A stretch of DNA of 64,000 nucleotides, taken from Dama dama. Lineage: Eukaryota > Chordata > Mammalia > Artiodactyla > Cervidae. The position numbers and the translations under genes are program-made. The notes under the pieces are model-generated. The model was not told where the DNA came from and ran no database searches. It was given only the letters and a program-made list of their open reading frames with translations. The stretch lies in contig NC_083696.1 in the NCBI RefSeq assembly GCF_033118175.1, positions 39,169,001-39,233,000 on the forward strand, given 5' to 3'. Below, piece after piece: positions 12,901 through 27,900 of the stretch; within the stretch, counting starts at the first letter, position 1, and each line of letters begins with the position of its first letter.

Positions 12901-15900
12901 GTTATTACGTGGCTTATCTTAGCTCATTTATTTGCAAAGAGTCAGACACGATTAACGGACTAAACAAACAGTTTCTTTATCTAGAATTCCTATTAAATCT
13001 GTATCAGATTTCTTAGAACTGCATTTCTTACTTTAATTCACTTTTTCTTTTTAGAAATTTCATCTTAGTTTTTTCTTTTTTAAGAAGAGTAGCTTTCAAT
13101 TTACTGATTTTTTATAGTTTTGATTCCATGGCTTACTGCATAAATTGCATAAAAGCAATCATGATTCATTTTGTACTCTGAAAGCAGTGCTTCTGGATTG
13201 CAAATTGTATCATTTTTATAAATTTAGTACCCTTTTTAAGAATAATAGCATGTTTTATTTTTTTAATTAATTTTTAGTGGCACATAGTTGCTTTATAATG
13301 TTATGTTTATTATATATTATATATAACATATATGTTATGTTTCTTCTATGTTGCTATATAATGTTATATCATGTCATATATCCATTAAAATATAAATTTA
13401 ATTTATTTCTAAAGGATTTTCCTCTTTCTAAAAATGTATCACTTTCACGGAAACTGTCATCTTTGATTTCTCAGACTGTCTCCTTTGTTCACCATCCTGG
13501 TTTCTTTCACGTATGTTTTTTAGTCTTCTTTCCTTATGTTTACAGAATGGCTTTTCTATATACATGATTAAACACTGAGAAACTTTGTTTTAAAACCCAT
13601 GCTGACCTCTTTTTATGTATTTCAGGCTCAGCCAAAGGAAAATACTGAGATGTTTCTTACTTTTATTTTGCAGTTTTGAATGTTTACTAAAGAGATAGCT
13701 ACAGAGACCAATTTTGAGCAATTCTGTATGAGAGAACGAACCAATGAATTTCCTCTTTTCTCTAGTCTTATTCTCTCTGCAGTCTTCTATCTTTCTCTCT
13801 TACTTTCTCTTCTCTTTTATTTTTCACCTTTTTTTTTCTTATCTATGTAGTAAGTTCCTAGTATAACTAAGGAAAACGGCACCTAGGTGTAATGGCATAT
13901 GTTTGCCCTATTTTCCTATGCCAAATGAAACTGACCCAGAAGGAATAACTACTAAGAGAAACTAGAATGCTTTTAAGGCACTTGAAGTTCCTCACGTCTA
14001 AAAAAATAGTAGCTCAGTGTAAATATGAAAATTACAAATTCTATAAGTAGTGTCTTTGTGATAACTCTATAGACTAGTGTTTGCTATGCATGGATTCCCT
14101 TATGAGGAACTGGTTCAAGAACTGCCACTATCATAAGTGGTGCACTTCTGTGCTGAGATTCCTCTTGATGGATTTAGGTCCTAAGTGTGGTGGTGGTACC
14201 TACCTACAGTGTGTTTGCACCATCACCAAACGCTCCTTAACAACTGTTCCCCTTTCAACCTCTTTGCTGAATCCCAGTCACTCTACGAAGGGGACCTCAT
14301 ACTTTTGCTTGATACCTCTGGCTGATTTTCCTTACCTGAAGTGAACAGAAAACTACTTGGTATTTTCTTTAAACTGATGCCTCATACACTCTGTTATTGA
14401 AAACTCTTGACCTTTCTAGATGGTGGTTGGTACACAAACAAATTTTCATAACTGTTGACTCCTCACCATTTTTATATTTATTTAGTCATTTTCATGAGGT
14501 GTGTAGCTCAGTTGTGTCCGACTCTGTGACCCATGCACTGTAGCCTGCCAGGCTCCTCTGTCCCTCTATAGTTAAAATTATACACTTGAAATATGAAATA
14601 TAGGTCTCTATGAAACTATTAACTTCTGATTCCTTTTTTATATGCTGAATTTTTACTTTCCAATTAATTTTCTGTCTCATTATATGAATGATACTGTAAC
14701 GTTTGTGGGTGGTGGTGTAGAGAAGGGGAGCCATGTCATAGATACTTTTCAGTTTCAAAGTTGCTGATTTTATTTTTATTCTATTTTTCAAATACTCTTG
14801 TGCTTATAAACCATGATGCGCTGGCTATTGTTTTTAGTATACATTCTCAAGTCTTCACCTAAGAGTGGTAAAACCTTCCCAAACTTAGCTTCATTTTACC
14901 TGTTCAACTTAGTTTCCTACCATTTCACCTGGAACTCCAATCACACTAACGCTGTCAGTTACCTGGATATGCCATATGTTATACTTTGTACCTTTGTATA
15001 TTATGTAGGTATGTCTTTTTAAAAAAGCATTTTCTCAAACCATGAACAAGATGAAAAGACAACCCTCAGAATAGGAGAAAATATTTGCAAATGAAGCAAT
15101 GGACAAGGGATCAATATTCAAAATATATCAACAACTCACGCTACTCAAATATCAAAAAACAAGCATCCAATAATAAAAGAGCAGAAGACCTAAACAGACA
15201 TTTTTCCAAAGAGGACATACAGATGACCAACATACACATGAAAATATGCTCATCATCACTAATTATCAGAGAAATGCAAATCAAAATTACAATGATCTAT
15301 CACCTCACACCAGTCAGAATGACCATTATCAAAATATACACAAGCAATAAATACTGAAGAGGGTGTGGAGAAAAGGGAACCTTCTTGCACTATTGATGGG
15401 AATGTAAATTGATTCAGTTACTACAGAGAACTGTATGTAGATTCTATAAAAAACTAAAAATAGAGCTACCATATGGTCCAGCAATCCTACTACTGGGTAT
15501 ATACACAGCAAAAACCATAATTCAAAAAGACGCATGCACCCCAATATTTATTGAAGCACTATTTACAATAACCAGGACATGGAAGCAACCTGAATGTTCA
15601 CCGACATAAGAATGGATAAGAAGATGTGACACATATATACAATGGGATATTATTCAGAATAATATTTAATAGGAACAAAATTGGGTCATTTGTAGAGATG
15701 TGGATAGACCTGGGGTCTGCCATACAGAGTGAAGTCAGAAAAAGGAAAACAAATATATATTAATGCATATATGTAGAATTGAGAAAAATGATCTTATTTG
15801 CAAAGCAGAAGCAGACACAGATGTAGAGATCAAACACATGGACACCAAGGGGGAAAGGAGGGAGTGGAATGAACTGGGAGATTGGGATTGACATGTATGC

Positions 15901-18900
15901 AATATTGATACACTATATAAAATAGATATCTGATGAGAGCCCGCTGTCAGTAAGGGGAACTCTGCTTTCAGTGCCCTGTGGTGATATCAATGGGAAGGAA
16001 ATCCAAAAGAGAGGGGATGTATGTAAATGTACAGCTGATTCATTTTACTGTACAGTAGAAGCTAATACAACGTTATAAAGCAACTATACTGCAATAAAAG
16101 TTTGTTAAAACACAGAAACATGTCTTTTCTCTTCTTCTGTATGTTGAAAATGTTCATAAAGTCGAAGCTGAAATGTCTCTCATTCAATGGCATCAGGAGA
16201 TGCCATTCCATGTTCTCTAAGAAAAGTCAGTCACTTCCTTTGGACTCATACACATTGATCACATCACAGTGAAAGCAACTGAGTTGAATTGTAATGATAC
16301 ACTTGATTTAATCTAAGAAATTCTCAAGTACACACATCTTTACATCATCTGTGCCCTGCACAGATACTGGCATTGTAGTATATGCCCAGTAAATACATCT
16401 GAATGAGTAAAATAAATGAAGACTGTATGGCTACTTCATAGTCAATTAAATTCAAACATTAAGTCTATAATTTCATTAAGCATCTACTGTAAGATACTAA
16501 TTAAGCACATTTGTAACATTTACATAATTGGTATAAAAATATTAAAATGAATATTTATTTATTAAAATAAATAGTGTTGTTGCTACACTGCTCATTTAAA
16601 AAATGTTGCAGACTTTTTTTCTGTGTTCCCAAAGATAGGCCCTCTGGGGCCAATTACGGGATCCAGTGAAGTTTTAAGTGACTGAACAAGAAGTTCTAAT
16701 AAAACAAAGGGCATTCATCTTACCATTCCATCGCCACATTTTGTGCCAGGTGCAACCAGGCCAAAATCCTTAGACTCATGGTACAAATAGAAGGTTTTGC
16801 ATTCACTGGTATTCTGTTTCAGATGCTTTTTAAGGTGGTAGATCTTCTCTTCTCCAAGGACAAAAGAGTGATGCCCACCTGTGCAAAATATCTTTCCGCA
16901 TTTGATATCTCTGAAGGGAAGCAAGAATATTGGCTCACACTTGGGACAAGAAATAGGACTGCTAGAAACTAGGCTGGCAGTGGAGTGGCCTGCTTATTTT
17001 TTTTTAAACCTAGGCTTGTCAGAGCCCAGGAGAGGCCAGGTAAGCCTCTGAACAAAGTCCTGACCCTGAAAACTGAGATGAGCAGACAAAGATACTAAAT
17101 GACTATATTTCTTTATGATACCTAGGTAATTCTCATAAAGCAATATTAGCTCAAGCTTATAGGAGAATATTATTAGTAATTTGGATAAGCATAACTTGAA
17201 TCAGTGGCATATTGGGCACCTACCTACCTGGGGAGTTCATCTTTCAGTGTCCTATCTTTTTGCCTTTTCATACTGTTCATGGTTTCTGAAGGTAAGAATA
17301 CTGAAGTGGTTTGCCATTCCCTTTTCCAGTGGACCACATTTTGTCAGTGACTCATCTGTCTTGGGTGGCCCTACATGGCATGGCTCATAGTTTCACTGAG
17401 TTAGACAAGACTGTGGTCCATGTGATCAGATTGGTTAGTTTTCTGTGATTGTGGTTTTCAGTCTGTCTGCCCTCTGATGGAGAAGGATAAGAGGCTTATG
17501 GAAGCTTCCTGGTGGGAGAGACTGACTGAGGGGGAAACTGGGTCTTGTTCTGATGGGTGGGGCCATGCTCAGTAAATCTTTAATCCAATTTTCTGTTGAC
17601 CAGTGGAGCTGTGTTGCCTCCCTGTTATTTACCTGAGGCCAAACAATGGTGGAGGTAATGAAGGTAATGGCGACCTCCTTCAAAAGATCCCAGCACGCGC
17701 TGCTACACTCAGTGCCCCCAACCCTGCAACAGGCCACCACCAACCCATGCCTCCACCGGAGACTCCTGGACACTCTCGGGCAAGTCTGGGTCAGTCTCTT
17801 GTGGGGTCACTGTTCCTTTCTCCAACAGGAGATGGCAAGAGTGAACGGTGACGTTTTAGGAATCTGCGAGTTAAAATGGAGTGGAATGGGTGAATTTAAC
17901 TCAGATGACCATTGTATCTACTACTGTGGGCAAGAATCCCTTAGAAGAAATGGAGTAGCCATCATGGTCAACAAAAGAGTCTGAAATGCAGTACTTGGAT
18001 GCAATCACAAAAATGACAGAATGATCTCTGCTCATTTCCAAGGCAAACCATTTAATACCACAGTAATCCAAGTCTATGCCCTGACCAAGAATGCTGAAGT
18101 TGAATGGTTCTATAAAGACCTACAAGACCTTCTAGAACTAACACTCCAAAAAGATGTCCTTTAATTTATAGGGGACTAGAATGCAAAAGGAGGAAGTCAA
18201 GAAACACCTGGCAAATTTGGCCTTGGAGTACAGAATGAAACAGGGCAAAGGCTAATAGAGTTTTGCCAAGAGAACACATTGGTCATAGCAAACACCCTCT
18301 TTCAACAACACAAGAGAAGACTCTACACATAGACATCATCAGATGGTCTGAAATCAGATTGATTATATTCTTTGCAGTCAAAGATGGAGAAGCTCTATAC
18401 AGGCAGCAAAAACAGACTAGGAGATGACTGTGGCTCAGACCATGAACTCCTTATTGCCAAATTCAGACTTGAATTGAAGAAAGTAGGGAAAACCACTAGA
18501 CCATTCAGGTACAACCTAAATCAAATCCCTTATGATTATAGAGTAGAAGTGACAAATAGATTCATGGAATTAGATCTGATAGACAGAGTGCCTGAGGATC
18601 TATGGATGGAGGTTCATGACATTGTACAGGGGACAGGGTTCAAGACCATCCCCAAGAAAAAGAAATGCAAAAAAGCAAAATGGTTGTCTGAGGAGGCCTT
18701 ACAAATAGCTGTGAAAAGAAGAGAAGTGAAAAGCAAAGTAGAAAAGGAAAGATATACCCATTTGAATGCAGAATTCCAAAGAATAGCAAGGAGAGATAAG
18801 AAAGCCTTCATCAGTATCAGTGCAAAGAAATAGAGGAAAATAATAGAATGGGAAAGGCTAGAGATCTCTTCAAGAAAATTAGAGATACCAAGGGAACATT

Positions 18901-21900
18901 TCATGCAAAGATGGGCTCAAAAAAGGACAGAAATGGTAGGAACCTAACAGAAGCAGAAGAGGTGGCAAGAATATTAAGAAGAGGTGGCAACCATACACAG
19001 AAGAACTATATGAGAAAGATCTCCATGACCCAGATAATCAGAATGGTATGATCACCCACCTAGAGCCAGACATTCTGGAATGCGAAGGCAAGTGGGCCTT
19101 AGGAAGCATCACTATGAACAAAGCTAGTGGAGGTGATGGGATTCCAGTTGAGCTATTTCAAATCTAAAAGATGATGCTCTGAAAGTGCTGCACTCAATAT
19201 GCCAGCAAATTTGGAGAACTCAGCAGTGGCCACAGGACTGGAAAAGGTCAGTTTTCATTCCAATCCCAAAGAAAAGCAATGCCAAAGAATGTCCAAACTA
19301 CTGCACAATTGCACTCATCTCACACACTAGTAAAGTAATGCTCAAAATTCTCTAAGCCAGGCTTCAACAGTATGTGACTGTGAACTTCCAGATGTTCAAG
19401 CTGGATTTAGAAAAGGCAGAGGAACCAGAGATCAAATTGCCAACATCTGTTGGATCATCAAAAAAGCAAGAGAGTTCCAGAAAAACATCTACTTCTTTAT
19501 TGACTACGCCAAAGCCTTTGGCTGTGTGGATCACAACAAACTGTGGAAAATTCTTAAAGAGATGGGAATACCAGACTACCTGACCCGCCTCCTGATCAGG
19601 TCAGGAAGCAATAGTTAGAACTGGACATGGAACAACAGACTGGTTCCAAATCAGGAAAGGAGTATGTTAAGGCTGTATATTGCTACTCTGCTTATTTAGC
19701 TTATATGCAGAGTGCATCATGAGAAACTCTGGGCTGGATGAAGCACAAGCTGGAATCAAGATTGCCAGGAGAAATATCAATAACCTCAGATATGCAGATG
19801 ACATCACCCTTATGGCAGAAAGCCAAGAAGAACTAAAGAGCCTCTTGATGAAAGTGAAAGAAGAGAGTGAAAAAGTTGGCTTAAAACTCAACATTCAGAA
19901 AACGAAGATCATGGAATCTGGTCCCATCACTTCATGGCAAATAGACAGGGAAACAGTGGAAACAGTGGTTGACTATTTTTGGGGGCTCCAAAATCACTGC
20001 AGATGGTGACTGCAGCCATGAAATTAAAAGACACTTACTCCTTGGAAGAAAAGTTATGACCAACCTAGACAGCATATTAAAAAGCAGAGACATTACTTTG
20101 TCAATAAAGGTCCATCTAGTCAAGGTTATGGTTTTTCCAGTAGTCATGTGTGGATGTGAGATTTGGACTATAAAGAAAGCTGAGCAGTGAAGAATTGATG
20201 CTTTTGAACTATGGTGTTGGAGAAAACTCTTGAGAGTCCCTTGGACTGCAAGGAGATCCAACCAGTCCATCCTAAAGGAAATCAGTCCTGAATATTCATT
20301 GGAAGGACTGATGCTAAAGCTGAAACTCCAATACTTTGGCCACCTAATGCAAAGAACTGACTCATTTGAAAAGACCCTGATGCTGGAAAAGATTAAAGGC
20401 AGGAAGAGAAGGGGATGACAGAGGGTGAGATGATTGGATGGCATCACTGACTCAATGGACATGAATCTGAGTAATCTCTGGGAGATGGTAATGGACAGGG
20501 AGGCCTGGCAGGCTGCAGCCCATGGGGTCGCATATAATGGAACATGACTGAGTGACTGAACTGAATTGACTGAACTTGAATCAGGACATTAAATTTTTTT
20601 CTTTCTTGCATAGAGCACATCAGTTGATTCTCATTTAAAAAAATCTATGAAGTTGCTATTATCATAACCCCCTTTTCACAGATGAGGCAACAGTTGGAAA
20701 TAAAGTAAATTAAGTGTCCTTTTTTATAAGTATATTTAGAAGCAAAGTTGAACTTGACTCTAGGTTTTTATTATTGTTGCATTCAGTACAGATCTTGTTT
20801 GGGAGAGTATAGAAACCATGTCCTACATCATAAACAAACCCAGAATATGGGTTTAGCACATGTGTTTTAGAAATTGGATCTAATATTCAGTTCTCCCATC
20901 CTGTTTTCAATGTCAGCATCTATCATTCTTTCTTCTGATGACTTTCTTTCTCTCTTTCTCTTTCCCCCTTTTCTACCTATTTTTCCCTCTTTGTCTTTCC
21001 TTCTATCTCTCTCTCTTTTTTTGTAGTTTCTTCCCCTCCTTTTCTTCCTAAGAATCGTAAATCTTCCCATCCTTCCCTGCATTCCATGATTTTCAGTTAC
21101 AAAATACAGAATATAAAAACCAGTTAATTCCATCAGGGATGTGTGGTCTCTCCCTTCTTGCTCCCCTTTCTTTCTAAAAAGCAAACATTTTAGTCACTCA
21201 GTCATGTCCAACTCTTTGCCACCCCATGGACTGTAGCCCACCGGTCTCCTCTGTCCATGGCATTCTCCAGGCAATAATTCTGGAGTAGGTCGCCATCTCT
21301 ACTCCACAGGATCTTTCTGACCCAGAGATCAAACCCAGGACACCTGCATTACTTGCAGATTCTTTACTACTTGAGCCACCAGGGAAGCGCTCTCTTCCTA
21401 ATCTCCTGAGTGAAAAAGAGAGACTGTCGGCTGTCAGTGTAAAAGCTGTTCTGATTTTGCAAAATGCTTTGAGAGGGCACATGCTTTTCTTTACAAGGTA
21501 CTTACTTTTCTTCACAAGGAATTAATATGCGTCCCTTGTTTTTGCAGTATCCAAATTTATTTCCAATTGTATTCATCTTGTAGCAAATATCAGAACTGGC
21601 TTTCGCTTCTGGGATCCAAAGCAGTATGATAAAAGTAAAACAATGACAACATGATTGTGACAAATCATAAATTCCTTACTTTTCTTATGTCATTGAAATT
21701 TCATTGTCACTTACATGGTAGTGAAACAGAATGGGATACATAAATAATTTTAAAACTATCTTATTGCCTCAGGAGGATATTTTAGGAAGTAATATGGATA
21801 TAAAAAAGAAACAAACATCCCTTAACCCACATATTTAGATAGTCAACTAATGCGTGTGTGTGCATTCTCAGTTGCTCAATTGTGTCTGACACTTTGCGAC

Positions 21901-24900
21901 TCCATGGACCATAGCCCGCCAGGCTCCTCTGTCCATGGGATTCTCCAGGCAAGAATACTGGAGTGGGTTGCCATTTCCTCCTCCAGGAGATCTTCCCAAC
22001 CCAGGGATTTAACGTGTGTCTCCTACATCTCCTGCATTGACAGGTGGCTTCTTTACCACTGAGCCACCTGGGAAGCCAGTCAATTAATATTAGAGGTAAA
22101 ATCAATGAATATTAAAGGTATTGTTTAGAAAGGTGCCAGGTCATATCTGCCATAAATGACGTTATCTCCAATCTTGCCCCCCAAATTCCTTAAGGCCAGT
22201 AACAGAGAAACAGCAGCTATTATCTTTACCCATCATTCAATGCCACTGTCTCTTACCATGATCAAACAATTCAGAGCACTGATCATCCCGGGTGGGACAG
22301 CTCCCCATGAAGCAGTAGCCTTTTGTGTTCTTGCAAGGAAATCCATTTACTTGGAATTGGTCCTTAGGACACCCCGAAGAGTGGCCAGTGCACCTCTCAG
22401 GAAAATCACATTCAGTTTTTGCTGGTCTGCATATAGACCCTGCTTCTTTTATCTGTGGAAGAAAAATGAAGAGATTGATTCTTGGGCATCCTTACGCAGG
22501 CAAGGAAGGGTCAGTGAGTAGGAGGAAGTAAGTAGGTTGACCCATTTAATTTAACTAAAAGAAGTTTTAAGGATGGGTCATGAGATCATGATTTCCTTCT
22601 CCTTTCCACTGAGAATTACTACCTTTATTGGCTTGTATATAATTTTAGGAATGACAAGCTGGTGGTATTGAAATTTGGATTTGGAACAGCCGTGGGGCAG
22701 AGTTGGAATGGTTATAAAATGGGGAAATGAGCTTGTGTTCTTCTCATCTTGCCTTCTTCATTCCTTCATCCCTCTCCCCCAGCCCACCATACACACAAAA
22801 CTGGGAACCCCTGACTATATATATATGTTGACTTTCATTTAGAGAGGGCATGACATGGAACTATTCTCTCATTTAGTCATTCAATATGCATTTGATTGTG
22901 CTGGGGTTTTGGAAAGATTTGAGGATGAATTAAACACACTTCCTTTCCTTTTTTAGTTCATGATCCAGTGGCATGAAGGAAGAGTCAGTGAACCCTTGGA
23001 CGGAGGCATTTGGGTTTCTGGTCATTCTTCCTAGGGATCTATCTCTAGGTACTAGTTACTATCGCTTCCAATTCCAATAAAACCATTTTCCCTGTAAGTT
23101 CACTGAAGTAGGGGGTACCATTTCCCCCCTCAGCTAAGGTGAAATAGGCTAGTAGTCATTGAAAAAAGGACCAAAAATAATGTTGGTTGTATGACTCCAT
23201 TTCTAAAATTCTAAGCACTGCTTACCCACTTCTCCACTTCCCAAACCACAGCACAGATCAGGGTTTAAAAGTCAGAGCATTTCAGAAGAGGCTCTATTGA
23301 GTACCAGCAAATCTGGCTGCAATCTGGGGTTGGTAATGTAAGGTCACTCAGTGATCAGACAACTCTTTGGTTCTATGTATACTTAGTAAACTGAAAACAG
23401 AGAAACCCAGTCCTAGCAGAGCCTCTTACCTGGCAAGATTCACAGCATTCTCCTTCAGCACAAGTAAAGCCTGGCTTCAACATGCATTTGCGTGCGTCAC
23501 AGCAAGGATTACTGCAGTCCTGGCAATCATCAGAAATGCAAGATCAGAAGTGCTTTGTACTTTGGCTCCTGTTTAAAGAGTTCATTTACTGTGTTTCCGT
23601 GGAACTTAGCCTTAGTTGTTTTTCAGAGTTCAATTTAAATGCATGGTCCTTGATGGTGATAAGTGTATAAAGGCTCCTGCTTCCAACCAGTGTCTGGGAC
23701 TTTTACTTTGGAGCTGTTCAGTACTCCACAGCTAGTGAATTCTCACAAGCCCAAAGCTTGTGACCTTTTTGGCACCAGGGGCCAGTTTCATGGAAGACAC
23801 TTTTTCTATGGACTGAGAGTATGAGGGATGGTTTCAGGATGATTTAAGTGCATTATATTTATTATATCTCCAATGATAAGATGGGAGGCGGAGCTCAGGT
23901 GGTGATGTGAACAATGGGAGTGGCTGTAAATACAAATGAAGCTTTGCTCACTCTCTCACTGCTCACCTGCTGATGTGCAGACCGGGTCCTAACAGGCTAC
24001 AAACTGGTCCATGGCCTGGATTAGGAACCCCAAAGTAAGGTATTTCAAGTGTTAGAATGAAGCTGTAGCAATATTCCAAGCAATGCACATGGGCTAAAGC
24101 ATCAGTTTCTGATTAAGGTTCTCTTCACATTTAACCTAGACATTTGAAAACTAGAAGCCGTAACCTCTGGACCTGTCGCAGTCTCCACTCTGATCATGGA
24201 GTCTCTTTGTGGCCATCTTACTACACTTTTTTTGAATTGTGCAATGTCTACAGAATAGCTACTAAAAATGTTGTCCTTGGACTTGCAGCATTAGCACAAT
24301 GTTGCAGGTTCATAGGAATAGGATCTCAGTTTTACTCCAGACATACTGAATCAGAGTCCACATTCTAACAACATGCCAGGGTGATGGATGAGCACTTGAT
24401 AATGTGAGAAGTTGTTATCTAGGACACATACCTATATGATGAGCTCTAGAAAGAAAGAGCTTCTATGTAGAAGAAAAGCAGATTAAGAATTAATTTAAAA
24501 TATGCCTGCAAGGTTTATTCTAAATGTTCCAGAGACTGCTATAAATCTGTGTACATTTGGAAGGTTTCTGCTCAGTTAAATTTTCTAATAATGTGAACTG
24601 GTCAACAGGGATATAGACTAGCTTCATAAAGCCCTGAGTCAAACTCAACTGACTGTGTGGGATTTTGTAGAACAAATCCTACTGTGGAAGAGAGATCGGA
24701 CTTAAGGAGACCTATGGGCCCTTTGCACTAGAAGAGCCAATTAGCATATAAACCAGACTAATGAGACGCTTTGGACCTGAGGTAAGATCACTACACACAA
24801 TTCATGACTTGGGAAGAAGCTTTGCAAAGAGGGTACCCAACAGCTTGTTTCCAATTCTTTTTTTTTTTTTTTTTTAAAGCATACTTGTTGAAGCTTTACA

Positions 24901-27900
24901 AGGATTACCATGGTTGATTAATGGCTACGTCCATGCCTAGGTTCTAGCTGAGTTGACATTTTGTAAATCGAAAGACATCATCATTTGAAAATACCTGAAC
25001 AAGGCCACAATCACACTCCTCTCCATCATCCAACCTGTTGTTTCCACAATATGGGTAATCAGATAGCTTGTCAGAAAATGGAACATTGAACATGCATGTC
25101 AGCTGGTAATCCTTGAGAAATTGCTGGTACTGGGCTTTGCTGCATTCACTGAATTTCAGTGCAGGAATGCTAGAGATAGAATGAGTTAAAAATAAAGATT
25201 AATCATATCAATGCATAGTGGTAGAACAGCCGTGAAAATTCTATGAAGAAATGAGAAGAAAAAACAAAGAGAAGACTGCTCTGGTGGTCCAGTACTTGGG
25301 AGTCTGCCTGCCAATGCAGGGGACATGGGATCGATCCCTGATCCAGGATTATTCCACATCCCTCAGGGCAACAAAGTCCATGCGCCACAACTGCTGAATC
25401 CATGCTCTAGAGCCTGCACACCACAAGGAGAGAAGCCACCGCAATGAGAAGCCCATGCACCACAACCAGAGAGTAGCCCCTGCTCGTCTCAACTAGAGAA
25501 AAGCCCACACGCGGCAACAAAGGCCCAGAGCAGCCAAAACAGAACAAACAGAAATGACGGACTCAAAGTCCATTTACCTTTCCTACTCTCGCCTTACAGT
25601 TACTGCCGACCAGTAACTGGGCTCTTTATTACATGAAATGTCTTTTTGAAATACAGCCAACACAGGCTAGTTTCATGAAAATATTCAGACTATGTATCTT
25701 TCAGAATATGCTTCCTGAAGCCTGTGTGCATACGCGCTAAGTCACTTCAGCCCTGTTCACCTCTGTGACCCTATAGACTTTAGCCCACCAGGCTTCTCTG
25801 TCCATGGGATTTTCTAGGCAAGAAATACTGGAGTGGGTTGCCATGCCCTCCTCCAGGGAATTTCCCCAACCCAGGGATTGAACCCGCGTCTCTTATGTTT
25901 GCTGCATTGGGAGGCAGGCTCCTTACCACTAGTCCTGCCTGGGAAGCCCCCTGCAGCCTACATCTAGGCCAACTCTACCTGCTGTTTCCATGTCACCTTT
26001 TATTGTTCCACTTGAAATAATCTATGTATTTGTCTATCATCTGCTCAAGATTGCTAGCTTCTCAATACAGGGACTGAATCATGTTCAAGTTTTTAAAAAA
26101 ATAAGCACTAGCTAACAGGATACCTGGCAGAAATTGTTCTCTATAACATTTCTTGAAGCAATTTATTTTCTTACACATCCTAGGAATGTGATATACTTCT
26201 TTTCAAATTGAAACTCACCTCTCTTCTATCTTCCTCTGATTTTGACTCCCTGCTCATTATTATTGAAATAATGATTTTCTTACACATCCTAGGAATGTGA
26301 TATACTTCTTTTCAAATTGAAACTCACCTCTCTTCTATCTTCCTCTGATTTTGACTCCCTGCTCATTATTATTGAAATAATGATTAACTACAGATGGATT
26401 TTTAAAGTCTTGAAGACATTTGAGGGGGATGGTGTGTTCCCCTCCCAAATATTACTAATTATGTAGATAATGATGTAAAATTAGATATCAGTTACTGAGT
26501 TCTTACCCAGGATATATTAGGAAAATTCCAGATAATAACTATAGTGCTAGTCATTCAGTTGTGTCAGACTCGTGACCCCATAGACTACAGCCCACCATGT
26601 TCCTCCAGTCCATGGGATTCTCCAGGCAAGAATACTAGAGTGGGTTGCCATTCCCTTTTCCAGGGGATCTTACTGACCCAGGGATCAAACCTGGGGCACC
26701 TGCATTGTAGGCAGATTCTTTACCCTCTGAGCCACCAGGGAAGCCCCTCTGAACCACCAGGGAAACCATAGCCGTGTAATAACCATGTAGCCCTGTAGCA
26801 CTGAGTTTTAATCAAAGTCATTCCTCCAATATGGAAATATTTTCTCTATATTGTTGGAATCTCACCTTCCACCACTGTTCATCACACATTTTTCCAAAGC
26901 ACAGGTACATGGGTAATCATCATGACTCATCCCAAGGTTATGCCCCAACTGGTGTGCCATTCTGCTCGCAATTGCATTGAGGTCAGGTAAAAGATCCTGA
27001 GGCCGAAAAAGCCTTGCATTAGAAACTTCTATGAAATAGCACACTACAGTACATAAGCTCTGAAGTAGTCACTAAGATCTGGTTTCTAGCTTCTGGCTAA
27101 TTAGTATCTTATCTGAGAGATTATGAACTTAATTATCTTCCATTCTTGCACCTTAATTTCCTCACTTATATAATGAAGTTAGAAAAAACCTTTTGATGGT
27201 TTCTAACTCTAACATTTGTAGATTTTTTTTTTTTTTGGTGAAGTAATAGTCATTATTGATTTTATAGAGACTCATTCTTACCAATAGCTCAAACTTATTA
27301 ATTAGCATCCTAACAACAAAATAAACATTATTGATTGTCTCCTATTCCTAGATATTCAAAGGGCATAAAAATAAAAATATGTGAGTTTAGGGTTTTCAAT
27401 TTATAATCTCACATTAGGCAATAATGTGATACAATCATGAGTAGGGAGTTACTATTGTGAAAAAAGTCAGAAGATTGGTAATGGAAAATCCAACGCAGCG
27501 TTGATTGCTATCACTATTCTTATTTCTATTTTATATTTTAATCTCTATGTTAGTGGAAAACTTTAATTTCTGAAGAGGGGTGGGATATCAGGTTACTATA
27601 GAGGAAAAACATCCCTAATTTGGTAATTTCATCTTACTCATATGACATTTAAAATGTATCCTGGATGGGTTATAATGTCATAATTGGAGTGCACAGCCAA
27701 TTAGATTAATTTGACTCTATTATACAAAATTTTATTTCTGAAATACTATAGGCAAAATTATAATCATAAAAAAAACCATGGGAATAAAAAATCAGGTAGT
27801 CATCTTAGTAAGTACTATCTTTTAAGTTCAAGGTCTTACAAGACTTTCTTGAGCATAGCAACAACTAGGTAAAGACACTAGAGGAAATCAACTTTGATAT

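Noticed and set aside
19932..20462. 176-codon minus-strand frame
   Set aside because: It is the antisense of the BovB 3' coding end; the real reading is on the plus strand.
22156..22521. 121-codon plus-strand frame
   Set aside because: Antisense to ADAM7 exon 14; the coding strand is minus.
26862..27044. Could the zinc-motif exon belong to ADAM28 or ADAMDEC1?
   Set aside because: The Gln-substituted motif, the prodomain and the tail wording all fit ADAM7. ADAM28 keeps Glu, and ADAMDEC1 lacks the disintegrin-to-tail exons that are present here.
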